Source of the DNA: Niastella yeongjuensis
Lineage (GTDB): Bacteria > Bacteroidota > Bacteroidia > Chitinophagales > Chitinophagaceae
Length of the DNA: 64,000 nucleotides
Reading direction: 5' to 3'
Assembly: GCF_900110245.1 (NCBI RefSeq)
Contig: NZ_FOCZ01000021.1
Coordinates: 47,280 to 111,279 of the forward strand
The first letter of the stretch is position 1. The number at the start of each line of letters is the position of its first letter. The notes beneath the pieces are model-generated. The model saw only the letters and a program-made list of their open reading frames with translations, did not search any database and was not told where the DNA came from. The translations under genes were made by a program, and so were the position numbers. Below are positions 60,810 through 64,000 of this stretch, piece by piece.

Positions 60810-62234
60810 TTATAACGATTTCAGCAACTCAGGCTTCTCTTTATACGTCTTCCACAAAAACTCCCCAAACAATGTATTCGCCCAGGCGAACCATTTACGG
60901 CTGAACTTTTTGGGATCGTCTTTATGGAACGACTCATGCATGAAACCCGTATCGGCATGTGTCTTTCGTAACATGTCAATACAGGCTTTGATCTCGGCAT
61001 CGTTGGTGCTGGTCAATCCGCGCATGATGATGCCCATGGGCCAGATCATATCCTGGCCTACGTGCGGTCCGCCAATACCCTCTCCCGCTGTGCCTTTAAA
61101 GAAGAATGGGTTGTCGGCGGACAATACCAGCTTGCGGGTATTTTGATAAATGGGGTCCGATGTTTTTACGGCGCCGAGATATGGCATTCCCAACAGACTG
61201 GGCACATTGGCATCGTCCATCAGATTATAACTGCCAAAGCCATTCACTTCATATGCATAAACCTTTCCATATCCTTTATGTTCCACCACGGCATATTGTT
61301 GCAATGCTTTTTCCACTTCAGTGGCCAGTGCATTTAACTGATCGGCAGTGGTGGTATCTTTTACGATAGCAGTAAACATTTCAGCAGCCTGCCGTAAACT
61401 AACTACAGCAAAGAAGTTAGACGGGATCAGGAATGAAAACAGGGTGGCATCATCACTGGGTCTGAATGCCGAGCAGATCAAACCCACTGGTTTTACCGGG
61501 TAGCCATAACCGCGCATCGGTTGCGTATCGGAGGCGTGGGGTGTTGTTCGCTGGAATTTATAGGAACCATTGCCAGTCTTGCGTTGCTGATCACGGAAGG
61601 TAGCGTAAATGGTTTTGATGGCCTGTTGCCATTGTGCATCGAAAGGAGTAGTATCGCCGCTTAGTTTCCAGTAACGGTAAGCCAGGCGGATGGGATAACA
61701 CAAGGAATCGATCTCCCATTTGCGTTCATGCACGCCGGCTTTCATGTCCGTATGGTCTTTCTCCCATTCGCTTTTCTTCTCCGGATCATTATAAAATGCA
61801 TTGGCAAAAGGATCCTTGAGAATGCAGGCAGCTTGTTTATTGATAACGCCGGCAATCAGCTGCTGCAGGGGTTTATCCTGCGACAAAAACGCCAGATACG
61901 GCCATACCTGGGCGCTGCTGTCGCGCAACCACATGGCATCGATGTCGCCGGTGATCACGTATGTTTCGGGTTTGCCGTTTTGTGTAGTATGAAATACAGT
62001 TGTATCGAGTGTATTGGGAAAGCAGTTCCCGAACAGCCAGGCCAGCTCGGGTTGTTTTACGTTTGCCTGGAATTCTTTGATTGCTTTTTCTACTGCTTCG
62101 CTGGTAAAATTCCGTTTATCAGCCGGGGTGCGAACTACCGGATATTGAAGGGGTGCTGCCAGGCCACGCATGTTTCCGAATAATAAACCCGCACCTGCCA
62201 GGGTGGATTGTTGAATAAAGCTCCTCCGTCTCAT
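60810..62234 (-). CDS. GH125 exo-alpha-1,6-mannosidase, Tat-type signal
   Basis: A 474-residue protein of family GH125 (formerly DUF1237). The N terminus 'MRRRSFIQQSTLAGAGLLFG' is a twin-arginine-type signal, so export of the folded enzyme is likely. 'GDIDAMWLRDSSAQVWPYL' (95-113) contains the conserved acidic residues of the (alpha/alpha)6 barrel, and 'HESFHKDDPKKFSRKWFAWANTLFGEFLW' is the C-terminal family signature. The enzyme removes alpha-1,6-linked mannose from mannans or N-glycan cores. With the GH76 gene 112 bases upstream it forms a small mannan-degrading pair. Confidence 0.9.
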   Translation of the reverse strand: MRRRSFIQQSTLAGAGLLFGNMRGLAAPLQYPVVRTPADKRNFTSEAVEKAIKEFQANVKQPELAWLFGNCFPNTLDTTVFHTTQNGKPETYVITGDIDAMWLRDSSAQVWPYLAFLSQDKPLQQLIAGVINKQAACILKDPFANAFYNDPEKKSEWEKDHTDMKAGVHERKWEIDSLCYPIRLAYRYWKLSGDTTPFDAQWQQAIKTIYATFRDQQRKTGNGSYKFQRTTPHASDTQPMRGYGYPVKPVGLICSAFRPSDDATLFSFLIPSNFFAVVSLRQAAEMFTAIVKDTTTADQLNALATEVEKALQQYAVVEHKGYGKVYAYEVNGFGSYNLMDDANVPSLLGMPYLGAVKTSDPIYQNTRKLVLSADNPFFFKGTAGEGIGGPHVGQDMIWPMGIIMRGLTSTNDAEIKACIDMLRKTHADTGFMHESFHKDDPKKFSRKWFAWANTLFGEFLWKTYKEKPELLKSL

Positions 62235-62281
62235 ATAAGCAATTGTTTGGAGGTAAAGCTATGTATTTAGCAAGTAACAAG

Positions 62282-62337
62282 TTCATTAGTTATTCAGTTT
62301 GTCAGCGTCCCAACTTACAAACTGAATAACTAATGAA
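62282..62337. repeat. perfect 21-base inverted repeat between GH76 and GH125
   Basis: The arm 62282-62302 (starting TTCATTAGTT) pairs perfectly with 62317-62337 over a 14-base loop. It lies in the gap of a two-gene unit, so it could be an mRNA processing or stability hairpin, a terminator, or the footprint of a small mobile element. Confidence 0.6.
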
Positions 62338-62346
62338 TTAAATAAC

Positions 62347-63432
62347 TTATAAACCAGCTAAGGCCTCGAGTAACATACAGGCACTAAGTTGTATAGAGCC
62401 ATCTGTTTTGGGGCCATTGGGCTGTGATCGCCAGTCTGAATTGAATGTATAGTCTGGCCGGTATGTAGCTTTGGTCAATAAACTTTCACCATTTGTTTTC
62501 AGGAATTGAACATACTGGTTGCGGGTTGCACGATTAAGTTCGCGCAGGCGTGCCAATTGATTTAAATAACTAATGAAGATGCCTTTGAACAATCCGCCAT
62601 CGCCAGCGCCTTCATCTTTCAGAATGCCATTGGGTGAAAACTTTTGCTGATCATTTACGATGTAGCTGGCAGTTTTCACAGCATCCTGTAAGTATTTGTT
62701 GTCTTTGGTGATGGTATAGAGTTCGAGCGCCGCGCCCAGCCAGGTACCCTGGTTGTAGGTATAAAGGCCGGTTTCGTTATAATTACCAAAGGCATCCCAT
62801 ACAACTCCCCTGCTTGTATCCACGAGATACACTTCCTGCCATTCGTAAATTTTCTTTGCCCAGAACAGGTAATCATCATTCTTAGTGAGTTTGAACAGCT
62901 TTGAGGCAATGATGATAGCGGGACCATTGCTGCAGGCATTTTTTGAATCGGGCGTACCGGTTTGCCACATGATGCCGCCGCCGTGGATTTTTGTCCAGCC
63001 GGCATTGATGTTATCCCAAAGAAGCTGGGCTACTTCTTTGTATTTGTTGTCATCGGTAACATCGTAAGCGTGTAAACAGGCAAGGGCCAGCCACTCCATG
63101 TCGTCATAGAAACTGTTGGTCCATTTACTGCCGTTCATTTTATAAATGCCCGACAGTAAATTGCCCATACGGGTAGCATAAGCGGGATCCTTTGTGCGGG
63201 CATACCCGTCTGCGAGCACATCGAGGGCGTGGGCGTTCCACCAATAATCGAAGGTGTCGTTTCCGTTGTTGTTGTGTCGGTAATAATTTTGGGTACCTGA
63301 CCAGAACTGGGTGGTGAGTGCCTGTTGTGCACTGTCGGCGGCTTTTGACCAGTTGATCTTTGTTGTTTGTGAATAGGCGGTGGTTCCGAAAAGGATAGAA
63401 AGGGTTAAAGCAGTACTCAGGAATTGGTTCAT
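62347..63432 (-). CDS. GH76 endo-alpha-1,6-mannanase, exported
   Basis: A 361-residue exported enzyme (signal ending 'TTAYSQ|T'). It is of family GH76: the catalytic Asp pair is Asp110-Asp111 in 'NSFYDDMEWLALACLHAYD', and 'FDYWWNAHALDVLADGY', 'GGIMWQTG' and 'NQGTWLGAALELY' are barrel motifs of the family. It cleaves alpha-1,6-mannan backbones such as those of yeast mannan. It is the first gene of a pair with GH125 and is followed by a perfect inverted repeat. Substrate assignment is from family knowledge. Confidence 0.9.
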   Translation of the reverse strand: MNQFLSTALTLSILFGTTAYSQTTKINWSKAADSAQQALTTQFWSGTQNYYRHNNNGNDTFDYWWNAHALDVLADGYARTKDPAYATRMGNLLSGIYKMNGSKWTNSFYDDMEWLALACLHAYDVTDDNKYKEVAQLLWDNINAGWTKIHGGGIMWQTGTPDSKNACSNGPAIIIASKLFKLTKNDDYLFWAKKIYEWQEVYLVDTSRGVVWDAFGNYNETGLYTYNQGTWLGAALELYTITKDNKYLQDAVKTASYIVNDQQKFSPNGILKDEGAGDGGLFKGIFISYLNQLARLRELNRATRNQYVQFLKTNGESLLTKATYRPDYTFNSDWRSQPNGPKTDGSIQLSACMLLEALAGL

Positions 63433-63656
63433 AATAGGGCGTTTTAAATTCTAATATTAATTGATCAAACGCTTTCCATATGGACCATTGGATTTTTGGT
63501 GATTTTTCCTGAATTTAATGCATCAACTTCAAATTTACTAGTCCTTACCGTGTGCCATGCACATATATTATATTGTATAATGAATATTCTGTTAGTTTTT
63601 AACGTGGAGGTGTTGAGGAGGGATGTTAGGTTTTTTTTCAGGGAGGTATAAAAAGC

Positions 63657-63690
63657 AAAAAGCCTCTCGACACCAGTCAAGAGGCTTTTT
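63657..63690 (-). terminator. terminator of the rRNA operon
   Basis: AAAAAGCCTCT (63657-63667) and AGAGGCTTTTT (63680-63690) form a perfect stem over a 12-base loop, with A/T runs on both strands. It lies 10 bases beyond the 3' end of the 5S rRNA on the minus strand. Confidence 0.85.
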
Positions 63691-63700
63691 ACAATAAATA

Positions 63701-63808
<108 letters not shown>

Positions 63809-63927
63809 AAGATCTTTAGTTAAGATGTTATGTCTAAACCGTAATAAGATTACATATTGGGAAGTTGTAAATGCGATCGTAATAGAACTAACAATAAATA
63901 TTATTCGTATTCAAAATTGTTAAAAAA

Positions 63928-64000
63928 ATTAAAGCGTACGGGTAATTAGTACTACTCGACTTTGATGTTACCATCTGTACATCTGTAGCCTATCAACGTC
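63928..64000 (-). rRNA. 23S ribosomal RNA, 3' end (partial)
   Basis: The minus strand reads GACGTTGATAGGCTACAGAT at the window edge and then GTAGTACTAATTACCCGTAC, the 3' terminal helix of 23S rRNA. The gene continues beyond the window. The 3' boundary is estimated; about 120 bases of spacer separate it from the 5S gene and no tRNA is seen in between. Confidence 0.88.

Noticed and set aside
63465..63680. Minus-strand frame of 71 codons next to the rRNA operon
   Set aside because: It runs into the rRNA terminator, has no family pattern and probably arises by chance in the spacer.

Overview
The window looks like the chromosome of a Bacteroidota bacterium, most likely a soil member of the Chitinophagaceae (Niastella/Chitinophaga type). 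The support is two SusC/SusD pairs, an ECF sigma/FecR pair, a propeller-type sensor kinase of the polysaccharide-utilisation kind, lipoproteins with 'SCKK' lipoboxes, TAnnTTTG-type promoter motifs and the 3' end of an rRNA operon. The genus is an inference.

Layout. 0-2.5 kb: two small AraC-type regulators, a family-2 glycosyltransferase and a MauE/DoxX-like redox membrane protein. 2.5-14.2 kb is an A+T-rich block: a polytopic GT-C-like membrane protein, a thioredoxin-fold lipoprotein and a small exported two-cysteine peptide on +; then on - an S9 prolyl-oligopeptidase, a thioredoxin-domain protein, SusD and the barrel of SusC. The block ends abruptly inside the SusC gene. The N-terminal signalling part of SusC, the FecR anti-sigma factor and the ECF sigma factor (to 17.2 kb) have the composition of the rest of the window. 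17.2-19.3 kb holds small genes of unknown function.

19.7-41.8 kb is the most unusual part. Three DUF6266-like paralogues and a divergent control region (GTTACC repeats and a good promoter) lead into an HTH-like small protein, a MuA-type DDE transposase and a MuB-type ATPase. After a terminator come a minus-strand tail-completion-like gene, a lysis cassette (membrane/coiled-coil protein, probable unimolecular spanin, CHAP endolysin) and a complete contractile tail: sheath, tube, chaperone with a probable -1 frameshift, tape measure, hub, spike base, gp25, LysM protein, gpJ-like and gpI-like baseplate proteins, and fibres. Last come three tandem fibre-like paralogues with Sec signal peptides. 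There is no capsid, portal, protease or terminase gene and no room for them. This reads as a headless, R-tailocin-like element carrying Mu-type transposition genes. Whether it still moves, or makes killing particles, is inference.

42.2-63.4 kb is a carbohydrate-degradation region: PL6 lyase, GH29 fucosidase, GH127/146 arabinofuranosidase-like enzyme, GH2 enzyme, a DUF3823-like lipoprotein, SusD, SusC, a split hybrid-type two-component system, GH125 and GH76. GH76 plus GH125 with SusCD and the regulator suggests an alpha-mannan locus. A REP-associated (RAYT) transposase and eight copies of its likely palindromic element are scattered through 43.7-51.5 kb, and two long heptamer-repeat hairpins lie at 50.7 and 60.7 kb. 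The window closes with a 5S rRNA and the 3' end of a 23S rRNA on the minus strand.
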